Below are positions 15,981-24,628 of a stretch of DNA of 39,840 nucleotides, piece after piece. The translations under genes were made by a program, and so were the position numbers. The first letter of the stretch is position 1. Every line of letters begins with the position of its first letter. Source of the DNA: Clostridia bacterium (lineage in GTDB: Bacteria; Bacillota_A; Clostridia; Christensenellales; Aristaeellaceae); assembly GCA_017509065.1 (NCBI GenBank), contig JAFWQM010000030.1, forward strand, positions 1 through 39,840. The letters are read 5' to 3'. Below the pieces are notes generated by a model that saw only the letters and a program-made list of their open reading frames with translations, made no database searches and was not told the DNA's origin.

Positions 15981-17528
15981 TCACTGAACGGAATCGGGAT
16001 CCGCTACCGCCCAGAAAGCGGGCTTGGGATTGCGTCTGGCGTCAAAGAGCAGGGGATAGCCGGAGGCGCGCCAGCTCATTGTATCGGTCAGGCCCCACAC
16101 CTGCACTGCCTCCACCTGATCCGCGTACCGGAGCAGCAGCTTCATGATATCGGCATACTTTTTTGCTTGCTTACGGAAGCTGGCCTCCGTGTTATTGTCC
16201 ACCCCGACATCCAATTCGCTGACCCGCAGCCGCAGGCCCAGCCCGGCGATTTTCTCAACACACTTTTGGATCAGATCCATACCCGGATAACCCACGCTGT
16301 GATGCATCTGAAAGCCGTAGCCGTCGATGTTCCCTTCTTCTATCAGGGATTTGAGCAGCTTCACGATGCCCGCTAGCTTGCCGGGCATGGCGGTGTTGTA
16401 GTCGTTGTAATACAGCAGGGTCCCTTCGGGCGCATACTTGCGGGCATATTCAAAGGCGCGTGCCACGAAATCATCGCCGATCACGGTGCGCCAGTTGGAT
16501 TTGCGCAGGGCGTTCGTGCCGTCGTCGATGGCCTCGTTCACCACGTCCCAGCTGACCACCACGCCCGGATAGTTTTCTTCCATGTAGTCCATGACGGCCT
16601 TGATATAGTTTTCCAGCCGCCCAAGCATCACTTCGCGGGTCACGAGCGGGGCTTTTGTATCATAGCCCACATGAAAGAACGCTTCCGGCGTCTGGCTGTG
16701 CCAGACCAGCACGTGGCCGTGCACCTTCATTCCGTTCTTCTGCGCAAAATTCAGGAGGGATTTGGCGGCGTCGAAGTGGACGGCCACCGCTGTGTCGTCA
16801 TTCGCCGCCAGTTTCCTGCTGGCGCTTACATCCAGCACGCTGTCCGGCTTCAGTTCGTTTTCCGGAGTCAGGATGCTGAACTGGTATTTCATCAGCTTCA
16901 TCAGGTTGATGTCGCGGAACGCCTGCTGCGGCGCGGCGGCGCCGAAATCAAACTTGCTGGCGTAAATCTCTTTCAGAGAGGGTATCCCGTCCGTTTCAGC
17001 GATTTCCATGGGCGGTTCTGTGGGCTTGGGAGTGGGCAGCCCGTTCGGAGCGGTGACGGTAAAATCACGGATGTCGAAAACCAGCTCGGACGCACCGGTA
17101 GTTTCCACGTACAGCACGAACCGGTCAAAAGCGCCGGCGGTATAATCGCCCTCCAGTTTGACCCATTCGCCTTTCCTCGCCGCGCCGAAAGCCAGGTTTT
17201 CATAGGTCTCCATGCCGTCTTTGGAGTGCGCCACGGAAATCATGAAATTCGCGCTGTCCATTTCCTCCTGGCGAACCTGGACGCTCAAATGGTATTTTCC
17301 GCCCTCGATGAGCTCAAAGTCTCTGCCAGGAGAGTTCCAGTCGCTGGTGCGTCCCTCCGCGCGCAAAGCGCCGTCCCTGAGCGCAACGGACGCTCCGCGG
17401 CCATACCAGCCGTCCGTGTCCTTGCTGAAATCAGATACATACACCACTGCAGCTTCATCCGCGAAGGCGGGCACAAAGCCTGCCAGCAGACAAAGGATCA
17501 TCAAAACCGTCAGCATCCGCTTAGCCAC
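15981..17528 (-). CDS. secreted endo-1,4-beta-xylanase, GH10, with N-terminal carbohydrate-binding module
   Basis: A 515-residue exported enzyme. Residues 1-23 are a signal peptide (AFA before Asp24). Residues ~28-160 resemble a CBM22/CBM4-type beta-sandwich that binds xylan, followed by a Thr/Pro linker (LPTPKPTEPP, 164-173). The GH10 barrel occupies ~180-510: HGHVLVWHSQTPEAF (270-284), acid/base Glu332 in WDVVNEAIDD and nucleophile Glu438 in RVSELDVG. It cleaves xylan backbones outside the cell to oligosaccharides that nearby sugar importers could take up. The start is GTG at 17528 with AAAGGG 10 bases upstream; an ATG lies at codon 5. It has its own promoter at 17577-17605. Confidence 0.95.
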   Translation of the reverse strand: MAKRMLTVLMILCLLAGFVPAFADEAAVVYVSDFSKDTDGWYGRGASVALRDGALRAEGRTSDWNSPGRDFELIEGGKYHLSVQVRQEEMDSANFMISVAHSKDGMETYENLAFGAARKGEWVKLEGDYTAGAFDRFVLYVETTGASELVFDIRDFTVTAPNGLPTPKPTEPPMEIAETDGIPSLKEIYASKFDFGAAAPQQAFRDINLMKLMKYQFSILTPENELKPDSVLDVSASRKLAANDDTAVAVHFDAAKSLLNFAQKNGMKVHGHVLVWHSQTPEAFFHVGYDTKAPLVTREVMLGRLENYIKAVMDYMEENYPGVVVSWDVVNEAIDDGTNALRKSNWRTVIGDDFVARAFEYARKYAPEGTLLYYNDYNTAMPGKLAGIVKLLKSLIEEGNIDGYGFQMHHSVGYPGMDLIQKCVEKIAGLGLRLRVSELDVGVDNNTEASFRKQAKKYADIMKLLLRYADQVEAVQVWGLTDTMSWRASGYPLLFDARRNPKPAFWAVADPDSVQ

Positions 17529-17533
17529 TGCGT

Positions 17534-17613
17534 TTCAACCCTTTCATCCGGACTGTCCGTCCGCTTCTACACCTTTATTCTACCCTTTTCTTTCGCATTG
17601 TTCAACCCTTTCA
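17534..17613. repeat. direct repeat flanking the xylanase promoter and ribosome site
   Basis: TGAAAGGGTTGAA (minus strand) occurs twice without mismatch, at 17601-17613 over the -35 region and at 17534-17546 over the ribosome-binding site, 67 bases apart. A palindrome CGGACTGTCCG (17549-17559) lies between them. Confidence 0.6.
17577..17605 (-). promoter_or_regulatory. promoter of the xylanase gene
   Basis: TTGAAC (17600-17605), 17 bases and TAGAAT (17577-17582) on the minus strand. The -35 element is part of a 13-base direct repeat copied over the ribosome-binding region. Confidence 0.75.
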
Positions 17614-17615
17614 GG

Positions 17616-17644
17616 AAAAAAAGGACCGCCCCGAAGGGCGGTCC
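17616..17644 (-). terminator. Rho-independent terminator after the sugar-binding protein
   Basis: A perfect 9-bp GC stem (17623-17631 with 17636-17644) is followed on the minus strand by a run of seven T (17616-17622). Confidence 0.95.
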
Positions 17645-17665
17645 GGAAAACCAAGGAAAAGATGA

Positions 17666-19123
17666 TTACTCGCCAGCGGCTTCCTCTGCAACTTCTTCAG
17701 CGGCAGCGGCAGCAGCTTCTTCAGCAGCGGCATGCTCGGCGTCGATTTCTTCCTGGGTCTTATCGCCGTTGAACACATCCAGCATATCCTGCCAGACGGG
17801 TGTGGCGGATTCCACAGCTTCAGCGGGAGTCATGCTGCCGATGGGGCCCCACAGCAGAGCGGAACCAAGCACATCGTTAGTAGAGCCCAGCAGGTAGGTC
17901 TTGTTGGCAACGGCATGTTCGTCCTGGCGCATCATGGCGTAGGTTTCATCCACGGCGCGCTCGTCGGTGTACAGATACTTGTCGCCGATCCAGGCATCTT
18001 CGGTGTCAACACCGGGAGTATCGTTGGTGTAGAGGTCGTAGATCTGCTGGATCTTCAGAGAAGTTTCGTCGTCATAGACGTTGGGAATGCCATAGATGTT
18101 GTCGCAGGCCATGGCCAGATAGGTTTCGGCGTTGGGGCCCTTGGGGAACATGACAGCGCCCCATTCGTCGGCCATATCAGACATTTCGGCGTTGGGGTTG
18201 AAGCCCTGCCAGGTCTGTCCAGGATAGAAAGCAGTGGTGCCCTGCTTCCAGTAATCCTTGAACCAATCCCAGTTGGAGCCTTCGGGCTGAGGAGCCATGT
18301 AGTTTTCAGCCATGGTCTTGCGCATCTGGAGAGCGTCCAGAGCAGCCTGGCTGTTGCAGGCGATAGCCAGCTTGCCTTCTTCGTTATAATCGAAGAACGC
18401 GGCGTTGTTGGAGAACATCAGGCCGATGGCCAGTTCGTCGCCGGAGCCGACCATGCCGTAGATGTCGTTGATGCCGTCATTATCGATATCGCGCTGAACC
18501 TTTTCCATCATGTCGATCATCATATCCCAGGTCCAGGTGCCGTCCGCCTGAGCGTCATAGATGGATTCGGGATCGATGCCGGCTTCGGTCAGAACGCGCT
18601 TGTTGAAGAACACGCAGGAACGGGGTTCGGTCTTGCCGACATGCACGCCATAGACCTTGCCGCCCTTGGTGCAGAAATCGCTGGCGGCCTTGTTCCACTT
18701 TTCGCCGCTCAGGTCGATCTGCCAGGGCATATACAGGTCATTGGCCAGAGGAGTGCCGGCGAAGTCGGAAGCCACAGCGATGATGCACAGCTTGCTGTTG
18801 TCGCCGTTCATGACCATGTTGGCCAGCTCGGAGGGGTTGCCCGCCCAGTCGCTCAGAGCGGTCTCAACGATCTTGCAGTTGTAGGTCGCTTCCAGCCAGT
18901 CGATGTAGTCATAGCGCTTCTGGGTGTCTTCATCGGGTTCGGCAGTACGGGCGCTGTGGTTTTCGTCGTCACTGGACCACCAGTCATAAATCCAGATGGT
19001 CTGTCCGCCGAAATCAAGGCCTTCAATGATTTCCGGGTAACCTTCGGGGACTTCGGCCAGAGAGAAGCTGCAGGAAACCAGCAGCATCAAAGCGGCCATC
19101 ACCAGAGCAATGATTTTCTTCAT
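17666..19123 (-). CDS. extracellular sugar-binding protein of an ABC importer (family 1)
   Basis: A 485-residue exported solute-binding protein. Residues 1-23 form a signal peptide; LVSC (15-18) fits a lipobox, but SLA before Glu24 fits signal peptidase I, so the anchoring mode is ambiguous. The mature sequence has the large-ligand sugar-binding layout: YPEIIEGLDFGGQTIWIYDWW, an aspartate-rich stretch around DIDNDGINDIYGM, and conserved tryptophans likely to stack on sugars. The last ~20 residues are almost only Ala and Glu. The start at 19123 is chosen for AAGGAGG 10 bases upstream; a longer frame begins at 19183. It follows a permease pair but has its own promoter, and it precedes the xylanase gene, so xylo-oligosaccharides are a plausible ligand. 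Confidence 0.9.
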   Translation of the reverse strand: MKKIIALVMAALMLLVSCSFSLAEVPEGYPEIIEGLDFGGQTIWIYDWWSSDDENHSARTAEPDEDTQKRYDYIDWLEATYNCKIVETALSDWAGNPSELANMVMNGDNSKLCIIAVASDFAGTPLANDLYMPWQIDLSGEKWNKAASDFCTKGGKVYGVHVGKTEPRSCVFFNKRVLTEAGIDPESIYDAQADGTWTWDMMIDMMEKVQRDIDNDGINDIYGMVGSGDELAIGLMFSNNAAFFDYNEEGKLAIACNSQAALDALQMRKTMAENYMAPQPEGSNWDWFKDYWKQGTTAFYPGQTWQGFNPNAEMSDMADEWGAVMFPKGPNAETYLAMACDNIYGIPNVYDDETSLKIQQIYDLYTNDTPGVDTEDAWIGDKYLYTDERAVDETYAMMRQDEHAVANKTYLLGSTNDVLGSALLWGPIGSMTPAEAVESATPVWQDMLDVFNGDKTQEEIDAEHAAAEEAAAAAAEEVAEEAAGE

Positions 19124-19215
19124 GATGAGAAAACCTCCTTTTTTATCTATTCGGCGGTCAAACGACTGCCGCATAGTACGCATGAAATGACCTGTCGTTT
19201 TTGTTTTTCAATATT

Positions 19216-19244
19216 ATTATAGGAGCTTTTTTCCAAAAATGCAA
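19216..19244 (-). promoter_or_regulatory. promoter of the sugar-binding protein gene
   Basis: TATAAT (19216-19221) on the minus strand is 17 bases from a weak -35 TTGCAT (19239-19244). An imperfect AT-rich dyad (19233-19257) overlaps the -35 and could be an operator. Confidence 0.7.
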
Positions 19245-19315
19245 GCGCAAATTTTGGGAACATCGTTCAAAACGTGCGTTCAGGTCATCATTTTTTGCTT
19301 TTTATTTCAGACAGT

Positions 19316-20326
19316 TTATTCCTTGGAACCGGTCATGGCCAGGCTCTCCACGAAGGTGCGCTGGGTGAAGCAGTACAGGATGATCAGCGGGATGCAGCAG
19401 AACAGCACCGCGATGGAAATCAGCTGCAGCTGACGGCCGTTGGGCACCACGATGGCCTGGTTCGCGTCTTTGGAAAAGTAGCGGCCCATACGGCTGACCA
19501 TGGTGCTCATGCGAATGGCGAAGGTGGGATACCCGGTGAGGAAGTTGCGGGCATAGAACAGGTCCGTCCACTGCCACACGAAACTGAACAGGAAGCAGCT
19601 GGCGATGATGGGCACGGCGTCCGGCAGCATGATCTTGACGAAAGTATGCAGCGTGCTGCAGCCGTCCACATAGGCCGCTTCTTCCAGGCTTTCCGGCACG
19701 CTCTTGAAATACTGGCGCAGCATGTAGATGAACAGGCCGTTTTTAAGCCCCATGCACGTCAGGCTCATGAGCAGGTACGGAATCAGCGAGGAACGCAGGT
19801 TCAGGGCTTTTCCTGTGGTGGCTTTGAATATGCCGAAAATGTCAAAGTTTGCGAACGTGATGTACAGCGCCGTCTGGATGGTCTGGGGCGGGATGATGAT
19901 CAGCATGACGACGCAGGCAAACCAGAATTTCTTGAGCGGAAACTCAAACCGCGCAAAGCCGTAAGAAACCAGCGTGGCGGCGACCACCTGGCAGATCGAT
20001 ACGAGAATGGAAATCCACAGCGTATTGATCATGGTGCCGGGAAAATCCGTCAGGTCGGCCACGATCTTGTAGTTTTCCAGCGTCAGGTTCCGCGGCAGCA
20101 GAATGATCGTGGAATCGTAAAGATCCTTTTCCGCCATGAAGCTCATGGAAAGGCGGGTGATCATCGGCTGGATGATCATGAAGCACAGGCCGAACATCAG
20201 CAGGGCGCGGATAACGGACACGCTGATCTCTTTGAATCTCCGCCTCATGAGGTAGCCGCCGCTGCGGCGGTTCCGTTCACGGAAGCTCTTTCTTTCCCCG
20301 ATGTAGACCGTATTATCTTTACTCAT
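19316..20326 (-). CDS. carbohydrate ABC transporter permease, MalG/LplC-like
   Basis: A 336-residue inner-membrane protein with about six membrane segments and a ~35-residue cytoplasmic N-terminus. The EAA loop (SLEEAAYVDGCS ... MLP) that contacts the ATPase is near 220-240. The C-terminus (TFVESLAMTGSKE) is typical of the second permease of CUT1 sugar importers. It overlaps the upstream permease gene by 8 bases (ATGAGTAA), so the pair is translationally coupled. No ATPase gene is nearby. Confidence 0.93.
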   Translation of the reverse strand: MSKDNTVYIGERKSFRERNRRSGGYLMRRRFKEISVSVIRALLMFGLCFMIIQPMITRLSMSFMAEKDLYDSTIILLPRNLTLENYKIVADLTDFPGTMINTLWISILVSICQVVAATLVSYGFARFEFPLKKFWFACVVMLIIIPPQTIQTALYITFANFDIFGIFKATTGKALNLRSSLIPYLLMSLTCMGLKNGLFIYMLRQYFKSVPESLEEAAYVDGCSTLHTFVKIMLPDAVPIIASCFLFSFVWQWTDLFYARNFLTGYPTFAIRMSTMVSRMGRYFSKDANQAIVVPNGRQLQLISIAVLFCCIPLIILYCFTQRTFVESLAMTGSKE

Positions 20327-21344
20327 AAGATTTCACCGCCATTGTAATGATGAAGGAACTGATGCCGATGAACGCGAGCGCGACGCCGAAGTAGATCCAG
20401 CTCATGGCGGAGGCGAGGCCGAAATTCAGCTGCACGCCGTACATGATGGTGTTGATGCGCTCAATGACCCGGTTATCGTTCTTCATGAAGAAGTCGATGA
20501 TGGTGTAAATGCAGTTGACCAGCAGCAGCGGGCTGACCATGGGGAACGTGATCTTCCAGAAAGATTCCCAGGCGGAGCAGCCTTCCACGTCAGCCGCCTC
20601 ATACAGCGACGGGGAAATGGACTGCAGGCCGCTGAGGAAAACGATGATCTGAATGCCGCTTGCCATGACGATATCATAAATGGCGTCGATCATCTGGAAA
20701 ATGACATCGAACACATCCGCCGCCACGCCCGATACCGAGAGCAGATTCTGCAGGGCGAGCGAAATATTGATGCCCGATGAATTCTGCACCGAGTTGGATA
20801 TATCGCTCATCATGTTGTAGAATTCATTGGAGCTTTCGATGCCGGGCAGCACGCCGGAGGACAGAATGACCGGCAGGAAGAAGATGATGCGGCAGAAGAT
20901 GCGGCCTTTGAACTTCTGGTTCAGGATAACGGCGATTACGAAGCTCATGACCAGGGTAGCAATCGTGTTGATCGCCATACGGCCGATTTCGGAGACCAGA
21001 TACTGGTTGAAGTTGGGGTCGGTCGCCAGGGCGTAATGATAATTGCCCAGCGGGAGCGAGAATTTGAGCCCGAGGATCTCATAGTCGCGGTTCTGGAGCG
21101 TCAGGTTGAAGCCGCCGCCGCCCAGAAGCTTCACTTCGTTGAAGCTCATATTGAGCGAGAACAGCAAGGGCCGGACCATGAAAAAGATGAACCCGATGAT
21201 GAACGGCAGGATGAACAGCGTGCCAATCCTGGCCCGGCGGGCGGGAATGGTGTGATAGATCTTGTTGCCCGGGACATACATCTGGACAGCTTCCACGATA
21301 CCGCTGTACCAGTGCTCACGAATTTTCCTGTTTTCCTTGGCCAC
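20319..21344 (-). CDS. carbohydrate ABC transporter permease, UgpA/LplB-like, with altered middle region
   Basis: A 341-residue membrane protein that pairs with the permease at 19316-20326. It has the EAA motif SLYEAADVEGCSAWESFWKITFP near 245-267. Between the usual third and fourth core helices lies an unusual ~60-residue stretch, from about SSNEF to DIVMASG, predicted to be amphipathic and partly outside the membrane. The start is GTG at 21344, just past the DUF5696 stop, with GGGGG about 8 bases upstream. Confidence 0.9.
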   Translation of the reverse strand: MAKENRKIREHWYSGIVEAVQMYVPGNKIYHTIPARRARIGTLFILPFIIGFIFFMVRPLLFSLNMSFNEVKLLGGGGFNLTLQNRDYEILGLKFSLPLGNYHYALATDPNFNQYLVSEIGRMAINTIATLVMSFVIAVILNQKFKGRIFCRIIFFLPVILSSGVLPGIESSNEFYNMMSDISNSVQNSSGINISLALQNLLSVSGVAADVFDVIFQMIDAIYDIVMASGIQIIVFLSGLQSISPSLYEAADVEGCSAWESFWKITFPMVSPLLLVNCIYTIIDFFMKNDNRVIERINTIMYGVQLNFGLASAMSWIYFGVALAFIGISSFIITMAVKSYE

Positions 21345-21346
21345 CC

Positions 21347-23917
21347 TTATCGCCCCCTTTCCACCGTATAATCACGGGCCGGCACTTGCACGGTACCTGC
21401 GTCATATTCCACAGCGGAATAATTCACATATACCTTCGTGCCATCCGCGTAAGTTGTAGCCACCACTTCCGGCGTCAGATACTCATGGCCGACGATCATC
21501 TGCTGATTCAGCCCGGCCATCTCTTTCTGGTAGCGCACCATGATCGGAATCGCCTGGGCCTTCCAGCGTTCATAACCGGCGGAAGTGTAACAGCTGTAGG
21601 CGGAATCCTGAATGATCGTGTTATCCGCTTCCATAAAGCAGAAATTCAGGCCCGCGCCGTATTCCGCGCATTCCAGCAGGGCGGTCACATAATCGCCCGC
21701 CAGATTGATGGCGGCGCCGGTATAGTTCTTCAGGCCATGCAGGGCGATCTGGTAGAAGGGGATGCGCCTGTCGATGATCGCGTAAGCGTTGCCAGTCAGA
21801 TTCATATCGGTAATGAGGTCGGCGTACGGCACCGCGTAATCGTTGCCTTCCTTGATGGATACTTTGAGGCCTGCCGCCACGGCCTGCTTCAGCATATCCA
21901 CATTCATGGCTTTTACCTGTTCCCGGGTGACCGTATTCCGGTTGTAGTAATCCGCGCTGAGCAGATTGCCTATATCGCGGAACGCTACGCCCGCCGCGCC
22001 TTTCTGGGAAAGCGCGCTGACCAGGTTCGAGGCGTTCTGGCTGGCGTACTCGGGCCGCACCAGGTAATAAGCGTCCATCCAGTCCGACTGCTGGTAGGTG
22101 ACGATATCGTAGGAATACAGCTTCACCTGCTCGCGGGTGGTAAAGCGCGCGGCATGGGAGAACGGAACGAATCCGTCCAGTAAGCCGCTGTCATAGGCAA
22201 AGCATGTAATGCCGTCAAAGAACAGGTCAACATTTTTTGCTTTCGCGTCGGCGATCAGCTTATTCATTTCGTTTTCGCCGCCAAGCTGCCGCAGCACCTT
22301 CACCCTGGTGAGCACCTTCTGCCGAACCCCGCCGTTGCACCAGCCGGTCATGCGAAGGTTCATATCCTTGATGCCGTTTTCCACCAGCTCCTTCATGATA
22401 TCGTCCGCCTGGGAGAAGGTGGTGGTGGCCACGACAGAATCCACGGGAATACCGAATCTGGCCACCGTTTTGTTGATCGCGCCGACCAGTTCCACGTTGA
22501 TGGGCATGTCCACGCTGGCCGCAGCATCGCGCATTTCCGGATTCTTCCGCAGGTATTCGCCATAGCTGTTGGCCATATCCACATAGCTGTCCCCGGCCAG
22601 GAAATGATAGCGCTGAATGAGCACGTCATCCGGGATCTTGCTTTCATACATGTACAGCAGCTGGGCAGTACGGTTGGATACGTTGAACCGGTCATAATGC
22701 AGCACGTTGTATTTGCCGTAGATGAAATTGTAGCTGTTGAAGCGCCCGGCGATATCGGCATTGATGGCGCAGTAGGAACTGGCGCCTTCCGCAATGCAGA
22801 TAAAGGAACCGTCCGGCTGGCCCACACCGAATACGGGGAAGGCGTTGCGCGTCTCGCTGACCGCTTCGATGCGCTCCGTGGCGTAATCCCAGCCGTACAG
22901 GTTGGCGTAATAGGCGCTTTGGGACAGCTTGCCGTTGTTGTTGTTGATGATAGCGCCGCCGCCCTCCGGGATCAGCATAAAGCCTTCCTGGTCCATGCCT
23001 GCCGCGCCGAACATGGGCAGCACGCTGATATAGGTCATGGGATTGGCACTTTCACAGCACAGGCTGTCGTACGGCACTTCCACCAGAAAATCTTCGCCGT
23101 CCAGCTTATAAATCACGCTGGCGTTGAACACGGGGCCGTTGTTGCTTCGGCTTCCCGCCACCAGCAGCCGGTCGATATCATAATCCTCCTGGGAATACTG
23201 GCCTTCCGCGAAATAGCCCTCCAGCTTGGCCTTGTTGGCTGTGGTGGTATCAGACTTCAGGATGTAAAGAGCCTGCTCCGTCACGCTGGGATACATGGCG
23301 ATGATTTCGTCCTTGTTATCCTTCTTGTCCAGTTTGTCCGGCTCATAGAGAGAATAGCTGGAACTGACCTTTTTCTTGGTCGCTTTGGACATCCTGCCCG
23401 TGATTTCATTATATCTGTCCGCCGTGATCGCGCTGGGAATCAGATAGGTTTTTTCGATTTTACCGATCGCGTAATCAACCCGGATGGAACCGTCTTCCAG
23501 CTCATGGATCTCGTACGTCTGGTTCATCATGGAGTAGGTATAGTTGTTCAGCTCCACTTCACCGCCGGAGGAGGTGTAGGTTACGTTCAGCGTGGAGGAA
23601 AGCGCTTCTTTGTTCACGGCGCGGGCGATACCATCTTTCTCCCGATCCGGGGGATTGGAGTACCAGATTTTTCCTGTCTTTTTATCCAGGATCTGGAACT
23701 GCGTGGTATTCCCGTCCATTTCAAAGCGCAGCGCGTCGTTTTCCATAATCAGGGTTTTTCCGTCCCCCGCGTAATTCACAACGGTCGGCGGCCGTCCGAT
23801 CAAGTCTTCCTTCTGCGAATAGATCGGCACAAACACGAACATCACCAGCGCCGCCAGCGCGCAAAGAACGAGAACCAGGGGGATCAGCCAGCGGAGGATC
23901 GATTTTTTCTGTTTCAT
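21347..23917 (-). CDS. DUF5696 membrane-anchored protein, possible glycoside hydrolase-like enzyme
   Basis: An 856-residue protein with an N-terminal membrane anchor (about 10-31) and the rest outside the cell. The N-terminal ~330 residues look like a beta-rich sugar-processing domain. The middle (about 480-760) looks like an alpha/beta barrel, with segments such as DLFFDGITCFAYDSG and GVAFRDIGNLLSADYY whose acidic residues could be catalytic. DUF5696 proteins are known beside sugar ABC importers and YIP1-like genes, but I know of no proven activity. AAGGAGG lies about 11 bases before the ATG. It sits between the YIP1-like gene and the second permease pair, so it probably trims or holds the imported glycan at the cell surface. 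Confidence 0.85.
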   Translation of the reverse strand: MKQKKSILRWLIPLVLVLCALAALVMFVFVPIYSQKEDLIGRPPTVVNYAGDGKTLIMENDALRFEMDGNTTQFQILDKKTGKIWYSNPPDREKDGIARAVNKEALSSTLNVTYTSSGGEVELNNYTYSMMNQTYEIHELEDGSIRVDYAIGKIEKTYLIPSAITADRYNEITGRMSKATKKKVSSSYSLYEPDKLDKKDNKDEIIAMYPSVTEQALYILKSDTTTANKAKLEGYFAEGQYSQEDYDIDRLLVAGSRSNNGPVFNASVIYKLDGEDFLVEVPYDSLCCESANPMTYISVLPMFGAAGMDQEGFMLIPEGGGAIINNNNGKLSQSAYYANLYGWDYATERIEAVSETRNAFPVFGVGQPDGSFICIAEGASSYCAINADIAGRFNSYNFIYGKYNVLHYDRFNVSNRTAQLLYMYESKIPDDVLIQRYHFLAGDSYVDMANSYGEYLRKNPEMRDAAASVDMPINVELVGAINKTVARFGIPVDSVVATTTFSQADDIMKELVENGIKDMNLRMTGWCNGGVRQKVLTRVKVLRQLGGENEMNKLIADAKAKNVDLFFDGITCFAYDSGLLDGFVPFSHAARFTTREQVKLYSYDIVTYQQSDWMDAYYLVRPEYASQNASNLVSALSQKGAAGVAFRDIGNLLSADYYNRNTVTREQVKAMNVDMLKQAVAAGLKVSIKEGNDYAVPYADLITDMNLTGNAYAIIDRRIPFYQIALHGLKNYTGAAINLAGDYVTALLECAEYGAGLNFCFMEADNTIIQDSAYSCYTSAGYERWKAQAIPIMVRYQKEMAGLNQQMIVGHEYLTPEVVATTYADGTKVYVNYSAVEYDAGTVQVPARDYTVERGR

Positions 23918-23932
23918 TCGTTTCTTTCCTCC

Positions 23933-24628
23933 TTAATACAACCGGTACACGATTTCCCGGTACAGACTGACAAAGTAGCTGATAGCGTCGCTGAGCAGGC
24001 TGAAGAACACCAGCACCAGGAACAGGATCACGCAGGCGCTGACCACGGTGACCACGAGGAAAACCAGCGTTTTACCGGGGCCGTAGTCATGCACTTCCAT
24101 CAGACCCACAAACACCAAAAACGCGCACCAGATCACGCTGATACCAAGTACGACGGAATAGAAGCTGCCTTCTTCAAACGTGATCATATTGCTGACCAGC
24201 ACCATGATCGACTGAATGATGATGTAGGGCAGCAAAGCGTAGCACATGGCGATATAAATATCCTTGAAACGGCCTTTTCCGTCAAACAGCGTCGTCATGG
24301 CCCAGTTCGCCAAGCAGAGCACGAGGAACGGCAGCGCGAGGGAAGCCGCTTCTTCAAACACGTTGATGTGCTGCACCGGTGCGGAGATGAACTGGAAGCT
24401 GGTATACATCAGCTTGACGATCCGCACCAGCAGGAACAGGAAGAAGAACGTGTTGGCGACCGCCAGGTTTCCTTTCCCTTCGTGGGCCAGATCCCAAAAT
24501 CCGTCGAACGGATGGGTGATCACATGGAAAGCGAAGGAGAATGATGCTTTATATCGGTCCCACCAGGCTTTTCTGGCTTCTTTCCTCTGAGCGGCCTCAA
24601 GCGTTTTTATGGACTTTGTTGTGCTCAT
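23933..24628 (-). CDS. YIP1-family membrane protein
   Basis: A 231-residue protein with five hydrophobic segments after a ~50-residue cytoplasmic N-terminus that contains FAFHVITHPFDGFWDLAHEGKG, typical of Yip1-domain proteins in Firmicutes. The family's role in bacteria is unknown; membrane organisation or transporter assembly is often suggested. The ATG at 24628 has GGAGGT 8 bases upstream, although it overlaps the preceding gene by 32 bases. It is consistently placed near DUF5696 and sugar permease genes, as here. Confidence 0.85.
   Translation of the reverse strand: MSTTKSIKTLEAAQRKEARKAWWDRYKASFSFAFHVITHPFDGFWDLAHEGKGNLAVANTFFFLFLLVRIVKLMYTSFQFISAPVQHINVFEEAASLALPFLVLCLANWAMTTLFDGKGRFKDIYIAMCYALLPYIIIQSIMVLVSNMITFEEGSFYSVVLGISVIWCAFLVFVGLMEVHDYGPGKTLVFLVVTVVSACVILFLVLVFFSLLSDAISYFVSLYREIVYRLY

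Noticed and set aside
22604..24544. Plus-strand open frame (646 codons) opposite the DUF5696 and YIP1-like genes
   Set aside because: Antisense shadow with low-complexity His/Gln-rich product and no ribosome site.
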